From NCBI RefSeq assembly GCF_000314735.2, contig NZ_KB375270.1, positions 310,001-374,000 of the forward strand: a stretch of DNA of 64,000 nt. The letters are read 5' to 3'. The stretch's first letter is position 1. Every line of letters starts with the position of its first letter. Below the pieces are notes generated by a model. The model searched no databases. It saw only the letters and a list, made by a program, of their open reading frames with translations, and had not been told where the DNA came from. Below, piece by piece: positions 34,528 to 42,439 of this stretch. The translations under genes were made by a program, and so were the position numbers. This stretch comes from Afipia felis ATCC 53690 (GTDB lineage: Bacteria > Pseudomonadota > Alphaproteobacteria > Rhizobiales > Xanthobacteraceae).

Positions 34528-34528
34528 T

Positions 34529-35170
34529 CTAATCCGCTACAGGCGTCAGCTTGCAGGTCATGTCCTTGCCGCCGGGCAGGGCGATCTGAGCGGTATCGCC
34601 TTTATTCCACAGCCGCGCCTGACCTTTCGGATATTGCGCTTCGTAGCGCGCGCCGGATCCCGACAAGGCCTGTTTCAGCACGACGTTGTCTTTCCGGCCG
34701 GCGACATAGGCGAAGCTGGGGCTGCTGTTCACGAACACCACGGTGAGCGAAACGTTGTCGCCTTGGCATGCGGCGTTGAACGGACCGAGGCTCATTCCAC
34801 CTTTCGCCGCTCGTGCAGCCCGCGAATCCGAACGCAAGGCGCTGATCCGCCCGACATAGGAGTCCGCAAGGCATCGTTCCTTGTCGGTGGAGGACAGGCA
34901 TTCGTTGCGCTGCTTGATCCAGATGTCTTGATCTTTGAGGATGTTCGGCTGCGAGACGCCGGCGTCTTCGCGCGCCAGCGTGAGCAGGCGCGTGGCTTCG
35001 CGATCGAGCATCGCAAGAGTTTTATCGCCGCAGATCGTTTTCTCGATCGGCGCATTTGCCTTGGCGCAATCGAAGCCAGCCTGAAGAGGCGCAGGCTGCG
35101 CAGAAACGGGGGAGATATAGAGGGACCAGGAGAGGGCCGTGACAACCGAGAGGGCAAGGGCAGGCTTCAT
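34529..35170 (-). CDS. Exported LprI/DUF1311-like protein with MliC-like C-terminal domain
   Basis: 213 residues from ATG 35170; the signal peptide (MKPALALSVVTALSWSLYIS...) ends near VSAQ. Residues about 27-105 match the LprI/DUF1311 helical domain with its Cys pattern (FDCAKANAPIEKTICGD, RNECLSSTDKERCLADSY). Residues about 125-213 look like the MliC fold of c-type lysozyme inhibitors (FNAACQGDNVSLTVVFVN, DMTCKLTP). A role in protecting peptidoglycan from lysozyme is plausible on family grounds. Confidence 0.78.
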   Translation of the reverse strand: MKPALALSVVTALSWSLYISPVSAQPAPLQAGFDCAKANAPIEKTICGDKTLAMLDREATRLLTLAREDAGVSQPNILKDQDIWIKQRNECLSSTDKERCLADSYVGRISALRSDSRAARAAKGGMSLGPFNAACQGDNVSLTVVFVNSSPSFAYVAGRKDNVVLKQALSGSGARYEAQYPKGQARLWNKGDTAQIALPGGKDMTCKLTPVAD

Positions 35171-35251
35171 GCTTTTGTCCTGTGGCGATCCTAGCATTTA
35201 ATTCGCGCATCCTGTTTTTATCGTGACAGCCTGCGTCTTGACGGCAGGCAA

Positions 35252-36379
35252 TCAGAACGTCACCACGCCGCGGATCGACTTGCCTGTCTTCATCAACTCG
35301 AATCCCTTGTTAATGTCGGCAAGCGGCATCACGTGGGTAATCATCGGGTCAATCTGGATCTTGCCCTGCATGTACCAGTCGACGATCTTCGGCACGTCGG
35401 TGCGGCCGCGCGCGCCGCCGAACGCCGTGCCTTTCCAGACGCGGCCCGTGACAAGCTGGAACGGGCGCGTTGCAATCTCCGCGCCCGCGGGCGCGACGCC
35501 GATCACGATCGACTGGCCCCAGCCGCGGTGGCAGGCTTCCAGTGCCTGCCGCATCACCGTGACGTTGCCGGTGCAGTCGAACGTGTAGTCCGCGCCGCCG
35601 ATCTGGTCCGCGCCATGCTTGGTCATGTCGACGAGGTAGGGAACGAGGTCCTTGCCGATTTCCTTGGGGTTGACGAAATGCGTCATGCCGAAGCGTTCGC
35701 CCCAGGCCTTGCGGTCGTTGTTGATGTCGACGCCGATGATCATATCGGCGCCCGCGAGCCTCAGGCCCTGCAGCACGTTCAGGCCGATGCCGCCGAGGCC
35801 GAAGACGATGGCCTTCGCGCCCGGTTCGACCTTGGCCGTGTTGATGACCGCGCCGATGCCGGTGGTGACGCCGCAGCCGATGTAGCAGACCTTGTCGAAG
35901 GGGGCGTCCTCGCGGATTTTAGCTACTGCGATCTCGGGGAGCACAGTGTAGTTCGCGAACGTCGAGGTGCCCATGTAGTGATGCACCGGCTTGCCTTGAT
36001 AAGAGAAGCGCGAGGTGCCGTCCGGCATCAGGCCCTGACCTTGCGTCGAGCGGATCGCGGTGCAGAGGTTGGTCTTGCGCGAGAGGCAGGAGGGACACTG
36101 GCGGCATTCCGGCGTGTAGAGCGGAATGACGTGGTCGCCCTTCTTCACGCTGGTGACGCCGGGGCCGACATCGACGACGATGCCCGCGCCTTCGTGACCG
36201 AGGATCGCGGGAAACAGCCCCTCGGGGTCGGCGCCTGAGAGCGTGAATTCATCGGTATGGCAGATGCCGGTCGCCTTGATTTCCACCATGACTTCGCCTT
36301 CGCGCGGGCCTTCGAGTTGCACGGTGGTGATTTCAAGCGGCTTGCCGGCGGCAATGGCGAGGGCGGCGCGAACGTCCAT
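35252..36379 (-). CDS. frmA: S-(hydroxymethyl)glutathione dehydrogenase / class III alcohol dehydrogenase
   Basis: 375 residues. Zinc-dependent medium-chain dehydrogenase that oxidises the glutathione adduct of formaldehyde to S-formylglutathione. Visible are the catalytic-zinc Cys/His (GICHTDEFTLSG, ILGHEGAG), the structural-zinc CRQCPSCLSRKTNLC, the class III pattern STQGQGLMPDGTSRF, and the NAD-binding VFGLGGIGLNVLQG. The protein is full length. The companion S-formylglutathione hydrolase gene is not next to it. It is divergent from an EamA-type exporter, with 110 bp between starts. Confidence 0.96.
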   Translation of the reverse strand: MDVRAALAIAAGKPLEITTVQLEGPREGEVMVEIKATGICHTDEFTLSGADPEGLFPAILGHEGAGIVVDVGPGVTSVKKGDHVIPLYTPECRQCPSCLSRKTNLCTAIRSTQGQGLMPDGTSRFSYQGKPVHHYMGTSTFANYTVLPEIAVAKIREDAPFDKVCYIGCGVTTGIGAVINTAKVEPGAKAIVFGLGGIGLNVLQGLRLAGADMIIGVDINNDRKAWGERFGMTHFVNPKEIGKDLVPYLVDMTKHGADQIGGADYTFDCTGNVTVMRQALEACHRGWGQSIVIGVAPAGAEIATRPFQLVTGRVWKGTAFGGARGRTDVPKIVDWYMQGKIQIDPMITHVMPLADINKGFELMKTGKSIRGVVTF

Positions 36380-36489
36380 ATCGAATGATCCTTGAAGTGG
36401 TAGGTGACGTTTTTGTTACGCGAGCGCAGCACGCCCCCGCAATTTGGCTGATTGCCTCCCAGCATAGGTTCGGGCAATCAGAACGGCAA

Positions 36490-37389
36490 ATGAATCAGAG
36501 ATCGGATGATCTGGCCGCGCGCGTCGCGCCAGCGGTATTTGTGGTGCTGTGGAGCTCCGGCTTCATCGGCACGAAATATGCCGTCTCGGGCGCGGAGCCG
36601 CTGACTTTTCTCACCATCCGCATGTTCTATGTTTCGGCGCTGCTTGCGATCATCATCGCGATCTGGCGTCCGAAATGGCCGAACCTGCGCGAGGCGGCGC
36701 ACAGCGCAGTCGCAGGCCTTCTGGTCCACGGCTTCTATCTCGGCGGCGTCACCATTGCGATCTATCTTAGCGTGCCGGCCGGACTGTCGGCATTGATCCC
36801 CGGTCTGCAGCCAATCCTGACATCGACGCTTGCCAACCGCTTCCTCGGCGAGCGCGTCACGTTGCTGCAATGGGGCGGACTTTTGCTCGGTCTCGCTGGC
36901 GTGTTGCTCGTGCTGCGCTCGCGTCCGATGTCGGGAGACATTGGCTGGGGATGGTTCGCGACCTGCGTGGCGCTCGTCAGCATCACCATAGGCACGCTTT
37001 ATCAGAAGCGTTTCTGCGGACGGATCGACTGGCGCACCGGCAATACGATCCAGTATCTGACCTGCGGCACTGTCTACGCCATCGGCGCGTGTCTGTTCGA
37101 GACGCGGGTGGTGCACTGGACCGCCGAATTCATCCTTGGTGTGAGTTGGCTCGTGGTCGCGTTGTCGATTGGTTCGATCAGCGTGCTGTACTGGCTGATC
37201 CGCCGCTCGGCGGCGACGCAGGTTGCGAGCCTGTTCTATCTGGTGCCTGCGACCACGGCGCTGATGGCTTACGTGCTGTTCGATGAGCGGCTGGACAAAC
37301 TTGGCGTCGTCGGCATGGCGATCTGCGCGGCCGGCGTGTTTCTGGTGAACAAGCCGACGCCGAAGCCCGAGGTTTCGCCGGGGAGTTAG
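36490..37389 (+). CDS. DMT superfamily (EamA) transporter
   Basis: 299 residues, ten predicted membrane helices in two EamA repeats: VLWSSGFIGTKYAVSGAEPL at helix 1, PGLQPILTSTLANRFLGE closing repeat 1, and YLVPATTALMAYVLFDERL closing repeat 2. Members export amino acids or other small metabolites; the substrate is unknown. ATG 36490 gives the usual short cytoplasmic start; the longer frame from 36385 reaches into the frmA promoter region. Confidence 0.92.
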   Translation: MNQRSDDLAARVAPAVFVVLWSSGFIGTKYAVSGAEPLTFLTIRMFYVSALLAIIIAIWRPKWPNLREAAHSAVAGLLVHGFYLGGVTIAIYLSVPAGLSALIPGLQPILTSTLANRFLGERVTLLQWGGLLLGLAGVLLVLRSRPMSGDIGWGWFATCVALVSITIGTLYQKRFCGRIDWRTGNTIQYLTCGTVYAIGACLFETRVVHWTAEFILGVSWLVVALSIGSISVLYWLIRRSAATQVASLFYLVPATTALMAYVLFDERLDKLGVVGMAICAAGVFLVNKPTPKPEVSPGS

Positions 37390-37408
37390 ACCACAACGGC
37401 ATCCTGTT

Positions 37409-39010
37409 TCATTTTATCATCGTCTCGGCCTCGGTGCGGAGCGCCTGTCGCGAGGGATCGCGTGAGTAGAACATGTGTCCGCCCGGATAGACCACGAGCC
37501 TAACGCGATTGGGCGTGGCGTAGGCGGGCAGCTGATCGAGGACCATCTTGGAGCCGTAATACGGCGTCGCGAGATCGAACAGCCCGTGCGCGACAAGCAA
37601 CTGCAGTTTCGGATCGAGCGCGAGAATCTGCCGCAGTTGCTCGATTGAATTCGCCGGGCTGGGGCCTTGGCCGAAATTCCAGGCTTTCGCGACTGCATTG
37701 TTGAGCAGGTGGTAGGAGCCCGTCGGCCGCCAGTTGAGCTTGCGCGTATAGAGATCGACCGCAGCGCTGGTGAGCGGTGCAATCAATGGCTCTAGTGACG
37801 GATCGCCGAAACGGTAGAAGCTGGAATCCGGGTTGGGATCATTGCCAAGGATCGATGCGTCGTAGCGTCCTGTCACCTTGCCGTTCTTGCGATCGAATTC
37901 CCGGCGGAATTCGAGGACGTCGAAGCGGCCAGCCAACCGGCGGCTGACCTCCCGATCGATTCCGGTAAGGGCTGCGACCTTGTCGGCGATGCGGTTCGTC
38001 GCAGCGGTATCGGTTTCGCCTTTGACCAGATCGAGCAGAAAATCGCTTGATGCATATTTTTCGACATCGGTCATGTCAGCGCGGCTGACAGGCCCCTTCG
38101 CCTGCCGCGCAACTGCGGCCATGGTCGGAAGGCTCGCCACATATTGCAGAAGGCTGGAGCCTGAGAATTCGCGGAAATCGAATACCGGCGAAATCAGGAT
38201 GAGACCTTTCACGCCGACACCTTGGTCAATCTCCAGGTTGCGTACGATGCGTGGCCCGCGAAAGCCGCCATAGCTTTCGCCGACGACGAATTTTGGCGAG
38301 ACGAGGCGGTTCGATTTTTCCAGCCAGCGGCGGATGACCACCGAAAGCGCCGAGATATCGCCATCCACCGAATAGAGCCGTTTGCGCACGTCATCGCTTG
38401 TGGACACGAAACGGCTGTAGCCCGTGCCAACTGGATCGATGAAAACCAGATCGGTGAAGTCAAGCCAGGTGTCGGCATTGGGTTGAGGATCGGGCGAGGC
38501 GGACGGACTCAGAGCGTCGCCGCTCATCCCCACACGCCAGGGGCCCAGATTGCCGAATTGCAGCCAGGCGGATGACGCACCCGGCCCGCCGTTGAAGATG
38601 AAGGTGACCGGGCGCGTGATGGGATCGGCGCCATCGAGTTGATACGAGGTGAAGGCGATATCGGCTTCTGGCTCGCTCTTGGCGTCGAAAATGCGGATCG
38701 AACCTGCGGTGGCTTTGAAGGCGAGGGTGCGGCCGGGGAGAGTGAGTGTCTGCTTCGTCGTGGAATTGGGCGGCAGGCGATTTTGCCCGGCAATGGCCGG
38801 TGAGGCTGGCTGGGGGCTGCCCGCATGGTCAGCACCTCCCTTCACCGCCTTTTGGCTCGATGGAGGCGCCGCTGCAGGAGGTGGCGGAGCGGAAGACGCT
38901 GCGAGTGGTGGCTGAGACGCTTCCTGCGCGTCAGCAGATGTTGCCACCAGCAGCGTCAGAAATGCGGCAGCGATTGTTGCCGAGCGCGACGTCGAGAACG
39001 CGAGAGCCAT
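37409..39010 (-). CDS. Exported S10-family serine carboxypeptidase
   Basis: 533 residues from ATG 39010, with AAGGAGG upstream and a signal peptide (MALAFSTSRSATIAAAFLTLL..., cleaved near ADAQ). A Pro/Ala-rich segment is followed by the peptidase: oxyanion GGPGASSAW, nucleophile Ser in VGESYGGFRGP, a catalytic Asp region near HGLFDLATPY and the His in PGGHMFYSRD close to the C terminus. All triad motifs are present. It removes C-terminal residues from peptides in the periplasm; specificity unknown. Confidence 0.93.
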   Translation of the reverse strand: MALAFSTSRSATIAAAFLTLLVATSADAQEASQPPLAASSAPPPPAAAPPSSQKAVKGGADHAGSPQPASPAIAGQNRLPPNSTTKQTLTLPGRTLAFKATAGSIRIFDAKSEPEADIAFTSYQLDGADPITRPVTFIFNGGPGASSAWLQFGNLGPWRVGMSGDALSPSASPDPQPNADTWLDFTDLVFIDPVGTGYSRFVSTSDDVRKRLYSVDGDISALSVVIRRWLEKSNRLVSPKFVVGESYGGFRGPRIVRNLEIDQGVGVKGLILISPVFDFREFSGSSLLQYVASLPTMAAVARQAKGPVSRADMTDVEKYASSDFLLDLVKGETDTAATNRIADKVAALTGIDREVSRRLAGRFDVLEFRREFDRKNGKVTGRYDASILGNDPNPDSSFYRFGDPSLEPLIAPLTSAAVDLYTRKLNWRPTGSYHLLNNAVAKAWNFGQGPSPANSIEQLRQILALDPKLQLLVAHGLFDLATPYYGSKMVLDQLPAYATPNRVRLVVYPGGHMFYSRDPSRQALRTEAETMIK

Positions 39011-39173
39011 TGCTGCCTCCTTGCTTTCCCTTCGATACGACGGTCGCGATACCGGCCCGATCCGCAATACCGCGATTGCACATGAAGCTGTGTCAGGGTG
39101 GGTGCCTTGGCAACAGGAATTCGCGGACCGGCCATCACTAGTCGGTTATGAAGTCAGTCCCGTGCGCAGAAGG

Positions 39174-40631
39174 CTAGGTTTTGGTTTTCCTGTAGGCTGC
39201 CAGCGCACGTTCGCGTGCAGCTTTGTGATCGACGATCGGCTCCGGGTAGGTTTTCCCGAGCGTAACGCCCGCTGCCGCAAGCTCCAGCGGCGTGGCATCC
39301 CAGGGCTTGTGGATGAGCGCGGGCGGCAGCTTCGCAAGCTCGGGTACCCATTTCGCGACATACGCGCCGTCAGGATCGAACTTCTCGCCCTGCAGGATGG
39401 GATTGAAGATACGGAAGTAGGGTGCTGCATCCGCGCCGCAGCCCGCGACCCATTGCCAGTTGCCGGGGTTGCTGCCGGGATCGGCATCGACCAGCGTATC
39501 CCAGAACCATGCTTCGCCCTCGCGCCAGTCGAGCAGCAGATGTTTCACCAGAAACGAGGCCGTCACCATCCGGACGCGGTTCTGCATCGTGCCGGTGTGC
39601 CAGAGTTCGCGCATCCCGGCATCGACGATGGGATAGCCGGTGCGTCCTTGCTGCCACGCTCGTAGCGCTTTGGCATCCCTCCGCCACGGAAAATCGTCGA
39701 AGGACGATTGCAGATTGCGCCGGTGCAGATCGGGATGGTCGAACAAAAGATGGCGGCAGAATTCCCGCCAGCCGAGTTCGGAGAGAAATTTTTCAACGTC
39801 GCGGGACAGCGCCGGATGCTGCTCGGCGGCGAAGCGTGCGGCGTGAAACACCTGCCGGGGAGAAATCTCGCCGAAACGCAGATGCGGCGACAGATGCGAG
39901 GCGTGATCGCGGCCGGGAAAATCGCGACCGATGGCGTAGCCCTTGATCGCTTCATCGAGAAAATCATTCAGCCGTCGATGCGCGCCGGATTCGCCGGGCG
40001 TCCATGTCTCGCGCAGGCCGCCCGCCCAGTCGGGGTGCGTAGGTTCGAGCTTCCAGTCTTTAAGGTTTTCGCTTTTGACGGATGCGACCGGCGGCGGCAG
40101 CTTTCGAACGGCAGGGAGCGGGCGGGGCGGATCGCCCTGCGACCGCACACGCTTCCAGAACGGGGTGAACACACGAAGGCCATTGCCTTCCTTGTTGCGG
40201 ATGCTGGGCGGTGACGCGAGCAGATCGCTTGGGCTGATATGCGTTTCCACGCCGATCTCGTGCAGCGCTTCCGCTGTGTCCTGTGCTCTCGCAGCTTCGG
40301 CCGGTATCTCGCTATCGATCCAGAAAACGGCCAGAGCACCAGTATCCTTGGCAAGGCGCGGCAGAATGGCGCGCGCATCGCCTTTGCGCAGGACAAGATG
40401 CTGGCCGCGCTTTTTCAGATCGGTGTCGAGAGCGCGCAACGAGCTCGCCAGCCACCATTGCGTGGCCGCACCGAGTGATCGATTGCCGCCTTTGCCGGTA
40501 TGCGTGTCGTCGAGAATGTAAAGGCAGACCAGAGCCGCTCCGGCCTCCCTCGCTGCGACAAGGGCGGGATGATCGGACAGGCGCAGGTTGTCGCGAAACC
40601 AGACGATGACAGGTTGGGTGGAGGCGTTCAT
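39174..40631 (-). CDS. phrB: Deoxyribodipyrimidine photolyase
   Basis: 485 residues, class I CPD photolyase/cryptochrome family; repairs UV-induced pyrimidine dimers with blue light. N-terminal antenna-binding Rossmann domain (VIVWFRDNLRLSDHPALVAA), C-terminal FAD domain with SHLSPHLRFGEISPRQVF, ELGWREFCRHLLF, GYPIVDAGMRELWHTGTMQNRVRM (landmarks), and DPGSNPGNWQWVAGCGADAAPYFRIFNP-type FAD-binding region. The three Trp of the electron-transfer chain appear to be present. The start at 40631 has a purine-rich upstream stretch. Confidence 0.96.
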   Translation of the reverse strand: MNASTQPVIVWFRDNLRLSDHPALVAAREAGAALVCLYILDDTHTGKGGNRSLGAATQWWLASSLRALDTDLKKRGQHLVLRKGDARAILPRLAKDTGALAVFWIDSEIPAEAARAQDTAEALHEIGVETHISPSDLLASPPSIRNKEGNGLRVFTPFWKRVRSQGDPPRPLPAVRKLPPPVASVKSENLKDWKLEPTHPDWAGGLRETWTPGESGAHRRLNDFLDEAIKGYAIGRDFPGRDHASHLSPHLRFGEISPRQVFHAARFAAEQHPALSRDVEKFLSELGWREFCRHLLFDHPDLHRRNLQSSFDDFPWRRDAKALRAWQQGRTGYPIVDAGMRELWHTGTMQNRVRMVTASFLVKHLLLDWREGEAWFWDTLVDADPGSNPGNWQWVAGCGADAAPYFRIFNPILQGEKFDPDGAYVAKWVPELAKLPPALIHKPWDATPLELAAAGVTLGKTYPEPIVDHKAARERALAAYRKTKT

Positions 40632-40687
40632 GAATAAGGAGATTGTGGGGGAATGAGGAGATCACCTTTATTAACGCGCCAGAAATG

Positions 40688-40715
40688 AAAAAGGAGCGCC
40701 AGAGCGCTCCTTTTT
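40688..40715. terminator. Bidirectional Rho-independent terminator
   Basis: 7-bp stem GGAGCGC/GCGCTCC (40693-40710) with a CAGA loop, flanked by five A on the left and seven T on the right. On the minus strand it ends the peroxiredoxin transcript. On the plus strand no gene needs it. It also separates the peroxiredoxin gene from phrB, which must therefore have its own promoter. Confidence 0.9.
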
Positions 40716-40735
40716 TTGAGTCCGTGAGAGGCCGC

Positions 40736-41395
40736 TTACTTCGGCTGCGGCACGATGCGGATATACGGCTTCGGCGACTTCCAGCCGTTGGGATAAATTT
40801 TCTTCGCATCGTCGTCGGACACCGATCCGCTGATGATGACATCCTCGCCTTGCTTCCAGTCGGCAGGCGTCGAGATGTTGTGCTTGGAGGTGAGCTGGAG
40901 GGAGTCGATCGCGCGCAGGATTTCCTGGAAGTTGCGACCGGTGCTCATCGGATAGACCAGAACCAGTTTGATCTTCTTGTCCGGACCGATCACGAACACG
41001 TTACGCACAGTGGCGTTGTTCGCTGCGGTGCGGCCGTCCGAGGTGCCCTGCGTGTCGGCGGGGAGCATGTTGTAGAGCTTGGACACTTTGAGATCGGTAT
41101 CGCCGATCATCGGATAGTTCGGAGCCACGCCGACCACGTCCTTGATGTCATCGCCCCAGAGCTTGTGGTTGGACACCGGGTCGACCGACAGTCCGATCAG
41201 CTTGACGTCGCGCTTGTCGAATTCCGGCTTGAGGCGGGCGAGCGCGCCGAGTTCGGTGGTGCAGACCGGCGTGAAATCTTTCGGGTGTGAGAACAGGAGC
41301 GCCCAGTGATTGCCGATCCAGTCGTGGAAATGAATGTGACCTTCCGTCGTGTCGGCTTCGAAGTCGGGAGCGGTCGCGCCTATTTGAAGTGCCAT
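40736..41395 (-). CDS. 1-Cys peroxiredoxin (Prx6 type)
   Basis: 219 residues from ATG 41395. Reduces hydrogen peroxide and organic peroxides. The active site PVCTTELG has the peroxidatic Cys at about 47 with no resolving Cys elsewhere, and the Prx6-type C-terminal extension is present (PADWKQGEDVIISGSVSDDDAKKIYP, landmarks only). Other family blocks are HFHDWIGNHWALLFSHPKDF and GLSVDPVSNHKLWGDDI. GGCAAGG lies upstream of the start. A longer frame to 41458 lacks family similarity. Confidence 0.96.
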   Translation of the reverse strand: MALQIGATAPDFEADTTEGHIHFHDWIGNHWALLFSHPKDFTPVCTTELGALARLKPEFDKRDVKLIGLSVDPVSNHKLWGDDIKDVVGVAPNYPMIGDTDLKVSKLYNMLPADTQGTSDGRTAANNATVRNVFVIGPDKKIKLVLVYPMSTGRNFQEILRAIDSLQLTSKHNISTPADWKQGEDVIISGSVSDDDAKKIYPNGWKSPKPYIRIVPQPK

Positions 41396-41762
41396 GATTT
41401 TAGCCTTGCCTTTCTGTGGTTTGTCGTGGGTTTCGTCGGCGAATATAGGCCCACGCACGCAACGCGAAAATACTGTGGCGAAAAGGATGATAACGTTCTC
41501 CGCGCGCCACCTGCGGCGACATGAACGTTCTGTTCATTTACGCGATAGGAGAAGGCACGTTCCCGTGAATTAACTAAAATGCCGCGAAACCGCCCCGGCG
41601 GTGCCCCACGCGCGCCTATTCGATCGGGAGAATGAACCTTGCCGCCGGTGAGTGTGACCAAAACGCAAGCCCGGCGCACTATGAATGGTCGCCCGACCGT
41701 TCATTAAGACAACGTTAAACTCCGTGAGCAAATGCTACGGACGTATTCAGTGAGTTAGTAAC
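41396..41762. promoter_or_regulatory. Divergent intergenic region upstream of the peroxiredoxin
   Basis: 367 bp between two divergent genes. It holds an inverted repeat ATGAAC-N5-GTTCAT (41521-41537) that overlaps GAACGTTC, a possible operator. Two tiny plus-strand frames (15 and 28 codons) lack ribosome-binding sites. No terminator or RNA gene is seen. Which regulator binds here is unknown. Confidence 0.4.
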
Positions 41763-42359
41763 ATGTCTATCCAGGACAGCCCCGCCGATCTCTCCGAACT
41801 CATCCGTCAGGTTGAGACCCTGCAAGACGAAGCCGCCCGTGCATCCGCCATCAGTGCGCTGCACATGGTGAGAGATGGGGTCATCACCGGCGAAGGGCCG
41901 ACCACGCTGGGTCGCATTCACTTCTCCCGCTCGCTCGATGCCGACGACACCGCCTGGTGCGCCCGCATTCTGACCGCCGCCGGCGTGCGCGACCTTCCGG
42001 TCAGCCGCGCCGAGGTAGAGACGCTTTTCCAGATCGGCGAAGCTGCCGCTGACCGTTCCGATGACGGTCTGTTCGACGATCTCCTCGCCAAGGCCGTGGT
42101 TCATCATGCCGCAGCTGCTTCGGGCTTGCCGGTGCCGCCGCGCTCGGTCGCGCTGCAGCCGGGTACCGCGATCGAGAGCTGGGCGCCGACCACTGCGGTG
42201 GGCGTCAATGTCGAAGTGCTGGAATGGATCGCGACGCAGATGCGCGGCAAGCGCCGCAGCAACCGCGTGTTGAAGACCCTGGTTGCGGCCTGCCTGATCG
42301 GAGCCGCGACGCTGCCGCTGGTGGCTGCGCTCCCGAGCGTGATCGATCTCGCGACCTGA
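41763..42359 (+). CDS. Hypothetical protein with C-terminal membrane anchor
   Basis: 198 residues. The first ~160 residues are soluble and mainly helical (SELIRQVETLQDEAARASAI, TLFQIGEAAADRSDDGLFDDLLAKAVVHH), and one hydrophobic helix near the end (about 172-195, LVAACLIGAATLPLVAALP) follows a basic MRGKRRSNR stretch, giving a tail-anchored protein facing the cytoplasm. No family name recognised; similar proteins occur in Bradyrhizobiaceae. A long perfect palindrome follows. Confidence 0.72.
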   Translation: MSIQDSPADLSELIRQVETLQDEAARASAISALHMVRDGVITGEGPTTLGRIHFSRSLDADDTAWCARILTAAGVRDLPVSRAEVETLFQIGEAAADRSDDGLFDDLLAKAVVHHAAAASGLPVPPRSVALQPGTAIESWAPTTAVGVNVEVLEWIATQMRGKRRSNRVLKTLVAACLIGAATLPLVAALPSVIDLAT

Positions 42360-42386
42360 GCCTCGCATCCGAATTTCGGAGACAAA

Positions 42387-42420
42387 AAATCGCCGGACCG
42401 CTGCAGCGGTCCGGCGATTT
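42387..42420. terminator. Bidirectional terminator, perfect 34-nt palindrome
   Basis: Two 17-nt arms (AAATCGCCGGACCGCTG and its complement) meet with no spacer between convergent genes, with A residues before and T residues inside the ends. This is one of the strongest stems in the window and should stop transcription from both sides. Confidence 0.88.
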
Positions 42421-42439
42421 GCTTGAGAGGGCAGGGCGA